Shown: one piece after another, positions 24,148 through 32,359 of the stretch
Position numbering within the stretch: the first letter of the stretch is position 1
Layout: every line of letters begins with the position of its first letter
The notes under the pieces: generated by a model
Databases searched by the model: none
Seen by the model: the letters and a program-made list of their open reading frames with translations, nothing else
Told to the model about the DNA's origin: nothing
Translations under genes and position numbers: made by a program
NCBI GenBank assembly: GCA_012960415.1
Contig: DUBH01000043.1
Span: 65,365-102,715, forward strand
Direction of reading: 5' to 3'
DNA from: Henriciella sp.
GTDB lineage: Bacteria > Pseudomonadota > Alphaproteobacteria > Caulobacterales > Hyphomonadaceae
DNA length: 37,351 bases

Positions 24148-26535
24148 ATGACAGAACAATGGACCAGCGGATATGGCGTGATCGTCCATGATACCGAGAC
24201 GCAGCAGCGACTTCAGAGTATCTTGCAGAACGCCGACCGCGGGCTTTTGGCGCTCACACAAACCGAGGCCGCAGACGTGTTCTCGGCGACGGACAGACTC
24301 GCGAATGCGGCAATGTGGCTCATCGCGCACATGTCATATGCACGTCGCGTCGACCTGTCTGGCGCACCCCTGAAGGCGGGGGATTTCAAACCCTCGCCAG
24401 AAGGCCATATGGGCGGATCGTTTAACATGGCGATCGCATTTGCAGGCTATCTCGCCGCCAATGCGTTGAGTGGCCATACCCGTGCTTGGACCCTTGGGCA
24501 GGGTCATTGCGTCGCTGCAATTGAAGCCATCAACGCACTCACAGGCGATGTCTCAGCCGCGCAGCAAGGGCGCTATGATCGCAGTGAAGCAGGCCTTTCC
24601 CGGCTCGTCAGTGACTTTTACGGCTATGCGATCACCCCCGATGGCCGCCCCGGCGTGCCGCTCGGCAGCCACGTCAACCCGAATACAGCTGGCGGGTTGT
24701 CGGAAGGCGGGTATCTTGGATTCACCAGCCTGCAATATATCCACATGCCATTGCTGGGCGAGCGCCTTGTCGCCTTTCTGAGCGACGGCGCTTTCGAAGA
24801 GCAGCGCGGATCCGACTGGGCGCCGCGCTGGTGGCGCGCCAGCGATAGTGGTTTCGCCGTGCCTGCGATGGTGCTGAATGGCCGGCGGATCGAACAGCGT
24901 ACCGAAATCAGTCAGGAAGGCGGACTTGATTGGTTAGTCAAGCATTTGACCTTAAGCGGGTTCGACCCAATCATTGTCGATGGCCATGATCCCCTCTCTT
25001 ATGCATGGGGCATATTGGAAGCGGAGGCCCGGCTTTCAAAACTGAGCGATACGGACGGCCCCTACCCCGCGCGGCTGCCTTATCTGATTGCGCCCTGCAT
25101 CAAGGGTTTTGGGTTTCCAGGGGCTGGGGGAAATAGCGCGCACAATCTCCCACTGGAAGGAAATCCGCGCACCAATAAGGGCGCACGCGTGCTCTTCAAT
25201 GAAGGCGTACAAGCGCTCTACACACCGCCTGACATGCTTGATGATGCGGTCCGGACCCTAAGCGTCCACAAAATACAAAACCGCATGTTGGAAAGTCAGA
25301 ACGCCCTCGCCGTTCGCAAGGTTTCTGATCCCGTATTGCCTAGGTCAGACGCGCGTTCGCTCGGCACCCCCCGCCCAAATTGCGCAATGGACGCGATCGA
25401 TCAGTGTTTCACCGAAATTGTGCGCGCCAATCCGCATTTGCGGGTCCGCGTTGCAAACCCTGACGAGCTTCGCAGCAACCACATGCCGCTGACGCTCGAG
25501 ATGCTCAAGCATCGGGTCAATGCGCCTGAGCCCGGCACGCCTGAATCCAAAAATGGTCGCCTCATCACGGCGCTGAATGAAGAGGCTGTGATAGCTGCAG
25601 CCCTTGGCAATAAGGGCGGGCTGAATCTCGCAGTGAGCTACGAGGCCTTCGCCATGAAGATGCTCGGCGCGCTGCGCCAGGAGATTATCTTCGCGCGTCG
25701 ACAGAAAGAACTCGGTCAAATTCCGGGCTGGATCAGCGTCCCGCTTATTGCAACTTCGCATACTTGGGAAAATGCCAAGAATGAACAATCCCACCAGGAC
25801 CCGACACTGCCCGAAGCGCTGCTCGGAGAAATGTCGGAGACCGCTCGGGTGATCTTCCCGGTCGACGCGCCAAGCGCTGCTGAAGCGCTGCGCAACATCT
25901 ATCGTGGGCGCGGCGAAATCGCCTGCCTGGTGACACCGAAACGAGATGTCCCAAACCTTCTATCCGAAGAGGAAGCCGAACAGGCGCTGGAAAATGGAGC
26001 GCTTCATATCGCCGGTGACATCATGGCAGCCGACATTCAATTGGTCGCGATCGGCGCTTATCAGGCGCACGAAGCCCTCGCCGCATTCCAGCGTCTCACT
26101 GAACGCGGCGTGCCATGCTGTGTCACCTTGATCCTTGAACCGGGCAGGTTCCGCATGGGACGCGACGCAATGGAGCAGGCTTTCACAGCGAGCGAAGACA
26201 GGCTTGAAGCCCTTTTCCCGCGCGGGCTGGCAAGAGTGCTGCTAACGCATACGCGGCCCGAACCGATGACGGGTGTGCTGAGACGACTGGATGGCGGGCC
26301 GGAACAATTGCGCGCGCTCGGCTACATTTCTCGCGGCGGAACATTTGATGTCGCAGGCATGCTGTTCGCCAATCGCTGCACCTGGGCTCATACTGTCGAT
26401 GCCGCCATGGCGCTGCTGCCGAATAAACCTCTCGATCTCCTTTCGGAGGAGGAACGGCGCGCCATTGAGGGGCAAGGCGACCCATCCGCTCTCGTGCGCT
26501 CAAAACATGTCCTGCGCCGGAAGCACGCATCATGA
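24148..26535 (+). CDS. phosphoketolase-family (TPP-dependent) protein, divergent
   Basis: A 795-residue protein of phosphoketolase length and order. Classical members split xylulose-5-P or fructose-6-P with phosphate into acetyl phosphate and a sugar phosphate. Here EGHMGGSFNMAIAF and TLGQGHCVAAIEA replace GHWGT and the GPGHGG loop. The TPP/Mg region is FLSDGAFEEQRGSDW instead of a GDGE motif. Later blocks (GFDPIIVDGHDPLSYAW, KGFGFPGAGGNSAHNLPL) and the C-terminal domain are present. The changes suggest altered chemistry or substrate. It starts an operon with the MBL hydrolase, phosphorylase and PRPP synthetase (overlaps of four bases), behind an ECF-type promoter. Its acetyl phosphate would suit AckA and the phosphate acyltransferase at 2.3-4.6 kb. 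Confidence 0.85.
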   Translation: MTEQWTSGYGVIVHDTETQQRLQSILQNADRGLLALTQTEAADVFSATDRLANAAMWLIAHMSYARRVDLSGAPLKAGDFKPSPEGHMGGSFNMAIAFAGYLAANALSGHTRAWTLGQGHCVAAIEAINALTGDVSAAQQGRYDRSEAGLSRLVSDFYGYAITPDGRPGVPLGSHVNPNTAGGLSEGGYLGFTSLQYIHMPLLGERLVAFLSDGAFEEQRGSDWAPRWWRASDSGFAVPAMVLNGRRIEQRTEISQEGGLDWLVKHLTLSGFDPIIVDGHDPLSYAWGILEAEARLSKLSDTDGPYPARLPYLIAPCIKGFGFPGAGGNSAHNLPLEGNPRTNKGARVLFNEGVQALYTPPDMLDDAVRTLSVHKIQNRMLESQNALAVRKVSDPVLPRSDARSLGTPRPNCAMDAIDQCFTEIVRANPHLRVRVANPDELRSNHMPLTLEMLKHRVNAPEPGTPESKNGRLITALNEEAVIAAALGNKGGLNLAVSYEAFAMKMLGALRQEIIFARRQKELGQIPGWISVPLIATSHTWENAKNEQSHQDPTLPEALLGEMSETARVIFPVDAPSAAEALRNIYRGRGEIACLVTPKRDVPNLLSEEEAEQALENGALHIAGDIMAADIQLVAIGAYQAHEALAAFQRLTERGVPCCVTLILEPGRFRMGRDAMEQAFTASEDRLEALFPRGLARVLLTHTRPEPMTGVLRRLDGGPEQLRALGYISRGGTFDVAGMLFANRCTWAHTVDAAMALLPNKPLDLLSEEERRAIEGQGDPSALVRSKHVLRRKHAS

Positions 26536-27908
26536 CCCTCACCCTGACCAGTCTTGGCGGGGCCGGAACCGTGACCGGTTCACGCCATCTTCTTGAATAT
26601 GAAGGTCAGCGTATACTGATCGATTGTGGTCTGTTCCAGGGATATAAGGCGTTGCGCGAGCGCAACTGGGCGCCCTTCCCGATTGATCCAAAATCCATCG
26701 ACGCCATTGTCCTCACGCACGCCCACATTGATCATAGTGGTTATCTGCCAAAACTGGTCAGAGAAGGTTATCGCGGTCCCGTTTATTGCTCGAGCGCGAC
26801 CAAGGATCTTTGCGGAATCCTGCTGCGCGACAGCGCGTATATTTCAGAACGAGACGCCGAGCGGGCCAACCGCCTTCGCTACACCCGCCACAAACCGGCT
26901 CAGCCACTTTATACGATCGCCGACGCCGAAGCGGCGATTGAGCAGCTCACCCCCATCGACTTTCACCAGGACGTTCATCTCGCGATTGGGGCCGATATCT
27001 ATTTACGCCGCGCTGGGCATATTCTTGGGGCATCGACCGTTGAAGTTCGTTGGGGCGGCAAAACCATTATCTTTTCTGGTGACCTTGGCCGCTATGACGA
27101 CCCTTTCATGTTTGACCCTGAGCCGGTGCAAAATGCCGATTACGTCGTCATTGAGTCGACCTATGGAGATCGCACTCATCCGAAGCTCGATCCCATGGAA
27201 CAGTTGGGTGACGTGATTGCACGCACCGCCAGGCGCGGCGGGACAGTGGTTATTCCAGCCTTTGCGGTCGGGCGCGCTCAACTCATTCTCTACCATATCT
27301 GGATGCTCAAAAAAGCGGGCCGGCTCGAGAATGTCGCGATCTATCTCGACAGCCCAATGGCGATAAACGCAACTGAACTTCTCTGCACACACCTCGATGA
27401 TCACAGATTTGCGCGGCAGGTTTGTGAAGAGACTTGCGCGATTGCGACTTATGCGCGTGACGTCGACGCTTCAAAAGCCATTACCAATGATCTGATGCCA
27501 AAGGTTGTGATCGCAGCGAGCGGTATGATCACAGGCGGCCGCGTTCTGCACCATATTCAGGCATTTGGTGGAGACCGGAAAAACACGATCCTGTTTGCTG
27601 GATATCAGGCCGGTGGCACGCGCGGAGACAAGATTCTCAAGGGCGCAAGCAAGGTCAAAATGTTCGGCCACGACGTTCATATCGGCGCCGAGATCGCCAG
27701 CCTGCCAGCTTTGTCAGCCCATGCGGATGCCGACGAGCTGATCTCCTGGCTTGGCGGCTTTGAAAAGCGTCCGGCAAAAGCATTTATTGTTCACGGCGAA
27801 CCCGATGCATCAGAGGCGCTAAGCACGCGAATGCAGGATGAGCTCGGCTGGCGCACTGATGTTGTTGCCATCGAGAAGGCCTATGAGCTTGGAGGCGGCG
27901 ACGAATGA
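26532..27908 (+). CDS. beta-CASP metallo-beta-lactamase (RNA-processing type) hydrolase
   Basis: A 458-residue cytosolic protein with an MBL domain split by a beta-CASP insert and an RMMBL tail. Metal ligands: HAHIDHSG (residues about 64-71), AGHILG, FSGDLGR. The beta-CASP part has ESTYGDRTH and IPAFAVGRAQ, and ASGMITGGRVLHH, with LSAHADADEL and FIVHGEP near the end. Such proteins act as endo/exoribonucleases of the CPSF-73/RNase J-like group. It overlaps both neighbours by four bases in the phosphoketolase operon. Why an RNase-like enzyme belongs in a pentose operon is unknown; it could also cleave another phosphodiester. Confidence 0.9.
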   Translation: MTLTLTSLGGAGTVTGSRHLLEYEGQRILIDCGLFQGYKALRERNWAPFPIDPKSIDAIVLTHAHIDHSGYLPKLVREGYRGPVYCSSATKDLCGILLRDSAYISERDAERANRLRYTRHKPAQPLYTIADAEAAIEQLTPIDFHQDVHLAIGADIYLRRAGHILGASTVEVRWGGKTIIFSGDLGRYDDPFMFDPEPVQNADYVVIESTYGDRTHPKLDPMEQLGDVIARTARRGGTVVIPAFAVGRAQLILYHIWMLKKAGRLENVAIYLDSPMAINATELLCTHLDDHRFARQVCEETCAIATYARDVDASKAITNDLMPKVVIAASGMITGGRVLHHIQAFGGDRKNTILFAGYQAGGTRGDKILKGASKVKMFGHDVHIGAEIASLPALSAHADADELISWLGGFEKRPAKAFIVHGEPDASEALSTRMQDELGWRTDVVAIEKAYELGGGDE

Positions 27909-29425
27909 CGCATGATAATCAACCCCACGCCGCCACGACCCTGTCCGCGCGACGCCTGAAATGGCATGCTCAGGACGAAGCGATCGTTCTAATGCGGACC
28001 GACTGCCCGGTCTGCCGTTCAGAAGGACTGACGTCGCGCGCCCGTGTGCTGATCAGTTGCGACGGGCGGGACGTGGTCGCGACCCTCCACCAGATCGACG
28101 ATGACTGGCTGGCCCTTAGCGAGGCTGGTCTTTCTGAAGCGGCTTGGAGCCGGCTTGGCGCCGAGCCCGGCGCAGATCTTAAAGTCAGCCATGCTCCGAC
28201 ACTTCCGTCTCTCTCTGATGTGCGTCAACGGATGACCGGCAAACGGCTGGCACGCGATGGATTTGACCGGATCGTGACTGATATCGCCGCCGGACTGTAT
28301 TCTGATATTCATCTGGCCGCCTTTATCTCAGCCTGTTCCACGCTGAGCCTCGACATAGACGAAATCACCTCGCTGACCGGCGCCATGGTGAACGTTGGAG
28401 AGCAACTCGACTGGAATACCGACATGGTCATCGACAAACACTGCGTGGGCGGCCTACCCGGAAATCGCACGACGCCGATTGTTGTTGCGATCTTGGCCAG
28501 CCTGGGTTTGACGGTCCCAAAGACCTCCTCGCGCGCCATCACATCGCCCGCCGGAACTGCAGATACGATGGAGACGCTCACCCAAGTCGATCTGTCACTG
28601 CCAGACATCAGGCGGGTTGTTGAAACGGAAGGTGGATGCCTTGCCTGGGGCGGCGCGGTCCAGCTCAGCCCGGCTGATGATATTCTCATCCGCATTGAAC
28701 GGGCCCTCGACATCGACGCCGAAGGTCAGCTGATCGCGTCTGTTTTGTCAAAGAAGATCGCCGCCGGCGCGAGCCATGTGGTGCTCGACTTGCCCGTCGG
28801 ACCAACCGCTAAACTGCGTAGTGCTGCCGGTGCCCGCGCCCTTGCCCAGCACATGACGATCGTTGCACGTGGGTTTGGCCTCAAGACCCATTGCGTGTTC
28901 AGCGACGGGCTCCAACCCGTCGGGCGCGGCATCGGACCGGCGCTCGAAGCCTGGGACGTGCTCAGGGTCTTGCAAAGAAGCAAAAGCGCGCCGCCAGATC
29001 TTCGCGAACGGGCGCTGACGCTGGCTGGCGCCGCCCTTGAACTTGCGGGCCGTGCCAAACCGGATACCGGAGCGGCCATGGCTCAGGACGCGCTCGACAA
29101 TGGATCTGCCTGGTCGAAGTTTCAGGCCATATGCGCCGCTCAAGGCGGTTTGCGCGAACCACCACGCGCAGCGCAAACTGCGCCCGTCGCGGCAATTCGG
29201 TCAGGGGTCTTGAAAGCAATCGATAATAGAAAGCTCTCCAGGCTCGCAAAACTTGCTGGTGCTCCCGAACGCCCGGCCGCTGGTCTGACCGTTCACAAAC
29301 GCCTAGGCGAACAAATCACGATTGGTGAGCCGCTTCTCACCATCCACGCAGAGGCGTCGGGCGAGATCGACTATGCCATGAGCTACGCTCACGCCAATGC
29401 CGGCCTCTTCACCATTGAGGGTTAA
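27905..29425 (+). CDS. thymidine phosphorylase family protein, archaeal AMP-phosphorylase-like
   Basis: A 506-residue protein of the long, archaeal-type phosphorylase group. These enzymes split a nucleoside or nucleoside monophosphate with phosphate, giving a base and ribose-1-P or ribose-1,5-bisphosphate. An N-terminal extension (about 1-90) precedes the helical domain. The glycosyltransferase-family signature is DKHCVGGLPGNRTTPIVVAI, followed by TSSRAITSPAGTADTMETL (phosphate and substrate site) and the C-terminal domain with AGLTVHKRLGEQI. Overlap with the MBL gene and three bases to the PRPP synthetase show one operon. Substrate (AMP, thymidine, other) is not decided here. Confidence 0.9.
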   Translation: MTHDNQPHAATTLSARRLKWHAQDEAIVLMRTDCPVCRSEGLTSRARVLISCDGRDVVATLHQIDDDWLALSEAGLSEAAWSRLGAEPGADLKVSHAPTLPSLSDVRQRMTGKRLARDGFDRIVTDIAAGLYSDIHLAAFISACSTLSLDIDEITSLTGAMVNVGEQLDWNTDMVIDKHCVGGLPGNRTTPIVVAILASLGLTVPKTSSRAITSPAGTADTMETLTQVDLSLPDIRRVVETEGGCLAWGGAVQLSPADDILIRIERALDIDAEGQLIASVLSKKIAAGASHVVLDLPVGPTAKLRSAAGARALAQHMTIVARGFGLKTHCVFSDGLQPVGRGIGPALEAWDVLRVLQRSKSAPPDLRERALTLAGAALELAGRAKPDTGAAMAQDALDNGSAWSKFQAICAAQGGLREPPRAAQTAPVAAIRSGVLKAIDNRKLSRLAKLAGAPERPAAGLTVHKRLGEQITIGEPLLTIHAEASGEIDYAMSYAHANAGLFTIEG

Positions 29426-29428
29426 CCC

Positions 29429-30289
29429 ATGACGATTTACATTCCGCTTCCCGGTAATGAAGCTATGGCTTCTGAGCTTGCCAAAATCACAAGTTCTGAA
29501 CTTGGCACCCTTGAACACCGCAGATTCCCGGACGAAGAGACCTATGTGCGCCTCACCTCAGATGTCTCTGGAAAAGCAGTCGAACTGGTTTGCACGCTCG
29601 CCCGGCCTGACCCGCAATTGCCAGGACTTCTTTTTGCCGCTTATACAGCGCGCGAGCTTGGCGCCACATCGGTTGGGCTGATTGCCCCCTACCTTGCCTA
29701 TATGCGTCAGGATAAGAGATTTTCAGACGGCGAGTCTGTGTCATCAGGACACTTTGCCAGATTGCTCTCAGGTGCGTTTGAAAGGGTGGTCACCGTCGAT
29801 CCGCATTTGCACCGCATCCACGATCTCAATGACGTTTTTTCAATCAATACAAAGGTTGTGCACGCCGCCCCGGCACTGTCCGATTGGATCAAGGCCCATG
29901 TCGACAAGCCGCTCATCATTGGCCCGGACGCTGAGAGCGAGCAATGGGTTTCTGACGTGGCCGACCGAGCGAGCGCCCCGCATCTTGTGCTCTCCAAAGT
30001 CCGCCATGGCGACCGCAATGTAGAAGTGACAGCGCCTGGCCTTGAAAACTGGACCGGCCATCAACCCGTTCTTGTCGACGACATTGCCTCTTCCGGGCGA
30101 ACCATGATGGAAGCGGCCCGCCACTTTGAGACCGCTGGCTTTGCAAAACCGGTCTGCGTGATCGTCCATCCGCTCTTTGCCGGCGATGCTTATGAGGACC
30201 TTAAGTCTGTCTCGACACGTGTCGTATCGACCAATGCGGTCCAACATGCCTCAAATGAGATTTCGATCACGCCCTTACTGGTCGGTTAG
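29429..30289 (+). CDS. prs: ribose-phosphate pyrophosphokinase (PRPP synthetase)
   Basis: A 286-residue enzyme that makes PRPP and AMP from ribose-5-P and ATP. Motifs: LEHRRFPDEETYVRL at the ATP/R5P site, YLAYMRQDKRF, VVTVDPHLHR (the Mg/flexible loop), and the PRPP-binding loop VLVDDIASSGRTM. It is shorter than the housekeeping enzyme (about 310-315 residues) and resembles the archaeal, non-allosteric type. It is probably a second copy. It is the last gene of the phosphoketolase operon. Its product AMP is a possible substrate of the upstream phosphorylase, and ribose-5-P competes with phosphoketolase, so the enzymes may form a pentose and nucleotide recycling unit (inference). Confidence 0.92.
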   Translation: MTIYIPLPGNEAMASELAKITSSELGTLEHRRFPDEETYVRLTSDVSGKAVELVCTLARPDPQLPGLLFAAYTARELGATSVGLIAPYLAYMRQDKRFSDGESVSSGHFARLLSGAFERVVTVDPHLHRIHDLNDVFSINTKVVHAAPALSDWIKAHVDKPLIIGPDAESEQWVSDVADRASAPHLVLSKVRHGDRNVEVTAPGLENWTGHQPVLVDDIASSGRTMMEAARHFETAGFAKPVCVIVHPLFAGDAYEDLKSVSTRVVSTNAVQHASNEISITPLLVG

Positions 30290-30334
30290 GCGCCGCAATG
30301 AGGACGCGCAGTTTGACCGGTCCCAACGGTCTTT

Positions 30335-30348
30335 TTGATAGAAATCAA
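30335..30348 (+). promoter_or_regulatory. FNR/FixK-type box
   Basis: TTGATAGAAATCAA is a perfect TTGAT-N4-ATCAA site, the consensus of FNR, FnrL and FixK-type oxygen-responsive activators, extended by one T and A on each side. It lies 90 bases before the EF-hand gene. If it centres at -41.5, transcription would begin near 30383, and TTTATC at 30368-30373 could be the -10. Confidence 0.6.
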
Positions 30349-30398
30349 ACCGGCAGGGTCGCCATGCTTTATCAAACAAACCGGCTTTGGAACAAAAT

Positions 30399-30421
30399 GC
30401 CTGACCGTGTCACGGTCAGGC
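30399..30421 (+). other. perfect 11-bp inverted repeat
   Basis: Arms GCCTGACCGTG (30399-30409) and CACGGTCAGGC (30411-30421) around a single T. As RNA it would form a 9-bp hairpin with a 5-base loop. It may terminate the PRPP operon, act as an operator, or be a leader structure of the EF-hand gene. No T run follows. Confidence 0.55.
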
Positions 30422-30437
30422 CTTCATGGAGTGTGTC

Positions 30438-30965
30438 ATGAAACACAAAGCTACACGTCTTATCTCAACCTTGCTCACCACCTCGTTACTCCTGACGAGC
30501 ATGGCCGCAGCTGAAACCCCAAACCCTCAGCTGGAAAAAGAACCAGCGGCACACATGACAGAGCGCGACGGCGTTCGACTGCACCTTGGCCTACGCAGCA
30601 GGATGCAAGAACACGATCTTGACGGTGACAGTCTACGCAGCCGCGCAGAGTTTGATGCCTGGCACAGCGCGAATTTCGCGCTGATGGATACCGATGGCGA
30701 CGGTCTGACGCTTGAGGATTTTCAAGGCGCGCAGCTCGGACCAGGCCCCTATGGCGCCGGCCATCATGCGCGCCGGGCGAAAATGCGTGAGCAGGCCGAC
30801 CTGCGCAAGAAAGCACGTTTCCAACTCATGGACAGCGACGGCGACGGTGTTGTGACCCTCAGCGAGCATGACGCATTCACCGAGCACGTCTTTCTGGAAG
30901 CAGACGCCGATGATGATGGGTATCTCACTTTTCAGGAGCTCAAGCAGCACAATCGCGGCATGTAA
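30438..30965 (+). CDS. periplasmic EF-hand calcium-binding protein
   Basis: A 175-residue exported protein. The signal peptide is about residues 1-26 (LISTLLTTSLLLTSMAAAE). It has four EF-hand-like loops: DLDGDSLRSRAEF, DTDGDGLTLEDF, DSDGDGVVTLSEH and DADDDGYLTFQEL. The first is the least regular. Two have complete Asp ligands and should bind Ca. The ATG at 30438 is preceded by GGAG; an ATG four codons earlier is out of place for it. Its promoter area holds an FNR-type box and a palindrome, so oxygen control is possible. The function of such proteins is not known; calcium storage or signalling and binding to periplasmic enzymes are options. Confidence 0.85.
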   Translation: MKHKATRLISTLLTTSLLLTSMAAAETPNPQLEKEPAAHMTERDGVRLHLGLRSRMQEHDLDGDSLRSRAEFDAWHSANFALMDTDGDGLTLEDFQGAQLGPGPYGAGHHARRAKMREQADLRKKARFQLMDSDGDGVVTLSEHDAFTEHVFLEADADDDGYLTFQELKQHNRGM

Positions 30966-30989
30966 GGCATACCAATCGGTTAAGTCCTA

Positions 30990-31020
30990 CTGATCTCGGC
31001 GACAGTATTGCCGAGGTCAG
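30990..31020 (+). terminator. terminator hairpin after the EF-hand gene
   Basis: An 11-bp stem with one G-T pair (CTGATCTCGGC/GCCGAGGTCAG) and a 9-base loop, 24 bases after the stop codon. It is followed by a short T-containing stretch (CCCGTTTTC). Confidence 0.55.
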
Positions 31021-31365
31021 CAACCCGTTTTCAGAGCAACGCCGCTATTGAACCCGTTTTAGCTACTGGCCTTAACACCGAATGAAGCAAGCTTAACATC
31101 GCACTAAAATCCGCAATACGCATACGCGGCCGCCAGTTCGTCCCCCTAGTGCATGATCTACATCCCGATGTTTCTTTGCATGAGTCGCATCCATTTTGCA
31201 AAAAGTCTGACAAATCAATCCACAACCCACGCGCGAACGGATGAGCGGCTAGGTTGTGCTTTTATCTTCACGCCGCCCTTCAAAACCTGTCAGTATCGTC
31301 AATTTACTTGCCACGTGTATTTCTGAGCTTAAAAGCCAGCGCTGATGAAAACGCTGGCCAGACGC
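31021..31365. other. non-coding A+T-rich stretch
   Basis: About 345 bases with no supportable gene on either strand and no strong promoter or hairpin. It lies between the EF-hand terminator and two gene remnants. Confidence 0.4.
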
Positions 31366-31497
31366 TCAGTTCGGCTTGAGGAAGATAAACGGCGCTGGCT
31401 CATCCAACGCCCAAGGATATTCGTCATTACCGGCGATATCGTCCCAATATAATTCGCCGGTTTCGCAGCCTTGATGAACTGGGAAATTCCTCGTCAA
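31366..31497 (-). pseudogene. C-terminal remnant of an unknown protein
   Basis: A minus-strand frame without a start, 43 codons ending TGA, reads like a genuine protein tail: CETGELYWDDIAGNDEYPW, then LDEPAPFIFLKPN. I do not recognise the family. It meets the plus-strand channel remnant almost head to head, and their frames overlap for a few bases, suggesting a deletion or rearrangement scar at about 31476-31497. Confidence 0.4.
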
Positions 31498-31672
31498 CTA
31501 CACATCGCTTGGGCTGGGCGATATCTATCCAACCGGACATTCGCGGTTCCTGGCGGGACTGGAATCACTCAATGGTTTCCTGCTGATTTCGTGCTCGGCA
31601 TCCTTCATTTTCCTCCTGATGCGAAACCAAATGGATGGTCCAACTTCGGGCGGAATTCAAAAATCGGATTAA
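31478..31672 (+). pseudogene. remnant of a two-helix potassium channel (Ion_trans_2)
   Basis: A plus-strand frame without a start codon, preceded by a stop at 31475-31477 and ended by TAA at 31670. It contains NYTSLGLGDIYPTGHSRFLA, then ESLNGFLLISCSASFIFLLM, which is the pore loop (TSLGLGDIYP in place of TVGYGD-type) and second helix of small bacterial ion-channel proteins. The first helix and start are missing, so the gene is truncated. It ends about 80 bases before the DUF305 gene. Confidence 0.6.
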
Positions 31673-31750
31673 CTCGGAACCTGTTCACACACTTCTCCGT
31701 TAGTCGTGGAAATACCCCACCACTGTATAAGGAGGATGTTGAAAGTGGAT

Positions 31751-32305
31751 ATGAAGAATAGTTATTGGCGGTTCGGCGCAATGATCATCACATCGATGAT
31801 CGTAATGTTTGGGCTGATGTATCTCAACACTTATGCGTGGGAGCATGTTCGCTGGAGTGAGACGCGCTTTTACATGGCGTTCATTATGGGTGCGGCGATG
31901 GCCGTCGTGATGCTGAGCTTCATGCTCAACATGTACAAGGACAGCCGCATCAATATCAGTATATTCGTTGGCGCTGCCGTCGTGTTCGTCCTGGCGTTGT
32001 GGCTGGTGCGCAGCCAAAGCACGGTCGAGGACCGGTCGTACATGAAAGCGATGATCCCCCACCACTCCATTGCCATCATGACCAGTGAACGCGCCGGCAT
32101 CGACGATGTCCGTGTACGTGAGCTTGCCGACGAGATCATCACGGCCCAGCGCCGCGAGATAAAGGAAATGGAGTGGCTGATTTCGGACATCGCGGAGAAT
32201 GGTCCGGCGTCGACCGAGAGCGAGGCGGAAAGCCGTCCCGTGCCCCCTTTTGAAGGCACGCTCAATCCAGAAGACGCTGCCGGTGCATCCATCGCCGAGG
32301 ACTGA
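31751..32305 (+). CDS. DUF305 membrane-anchored protein
   Basis: A 184-residue protein with three hydrophobic helices (about residues 8-30, 38-56, 67-87) followed by the DUF305 region, YMKAMIPHHSIAIMTSERAGI, with the paired His typical of the family and AQRREIKEMEWLISDI after it. DUF305 proteins are common in copper and silver resistance clusters; their activity is unknown. Candidate starts are ATG 31751, GTG 31745 and ATG 31736, with AAGGAGG at 31729-31735; the last is too close to it, and 31751 matches the usual MKNSYWRFGA start. It begins a block of different base use from the left part of the window. Confidence 0.85.
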   Translation: MKNSYWRFGAMIITSMIVMFGLMYLNTYAWEHVRWSETRFYMAFIMGAAMAVVMLSFMLNMYKDSRINISIFVGAAVVFVLALWLVRSQSTVEDRSYMKAMIPHHSIAIMTSERAGIDDVRVRELADEIITAQRREIKEMEWLISDIAENGPASTESEAESRPVPPFEGTLNPEDAAGASIAED

Positions 32306-32359
32306 CGTGCTTTCCACGTCCAGTCAGACCCATTCGATCCCGAAAAGGAGCGAAACAGA

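Noticed and set aside
31471-31761. Plus-strand frame upstream of the DUF305 gene
   Set aside because: The channel remnant in another frame has real protein similarity; this frame does not and overlaps the DUF305 start.
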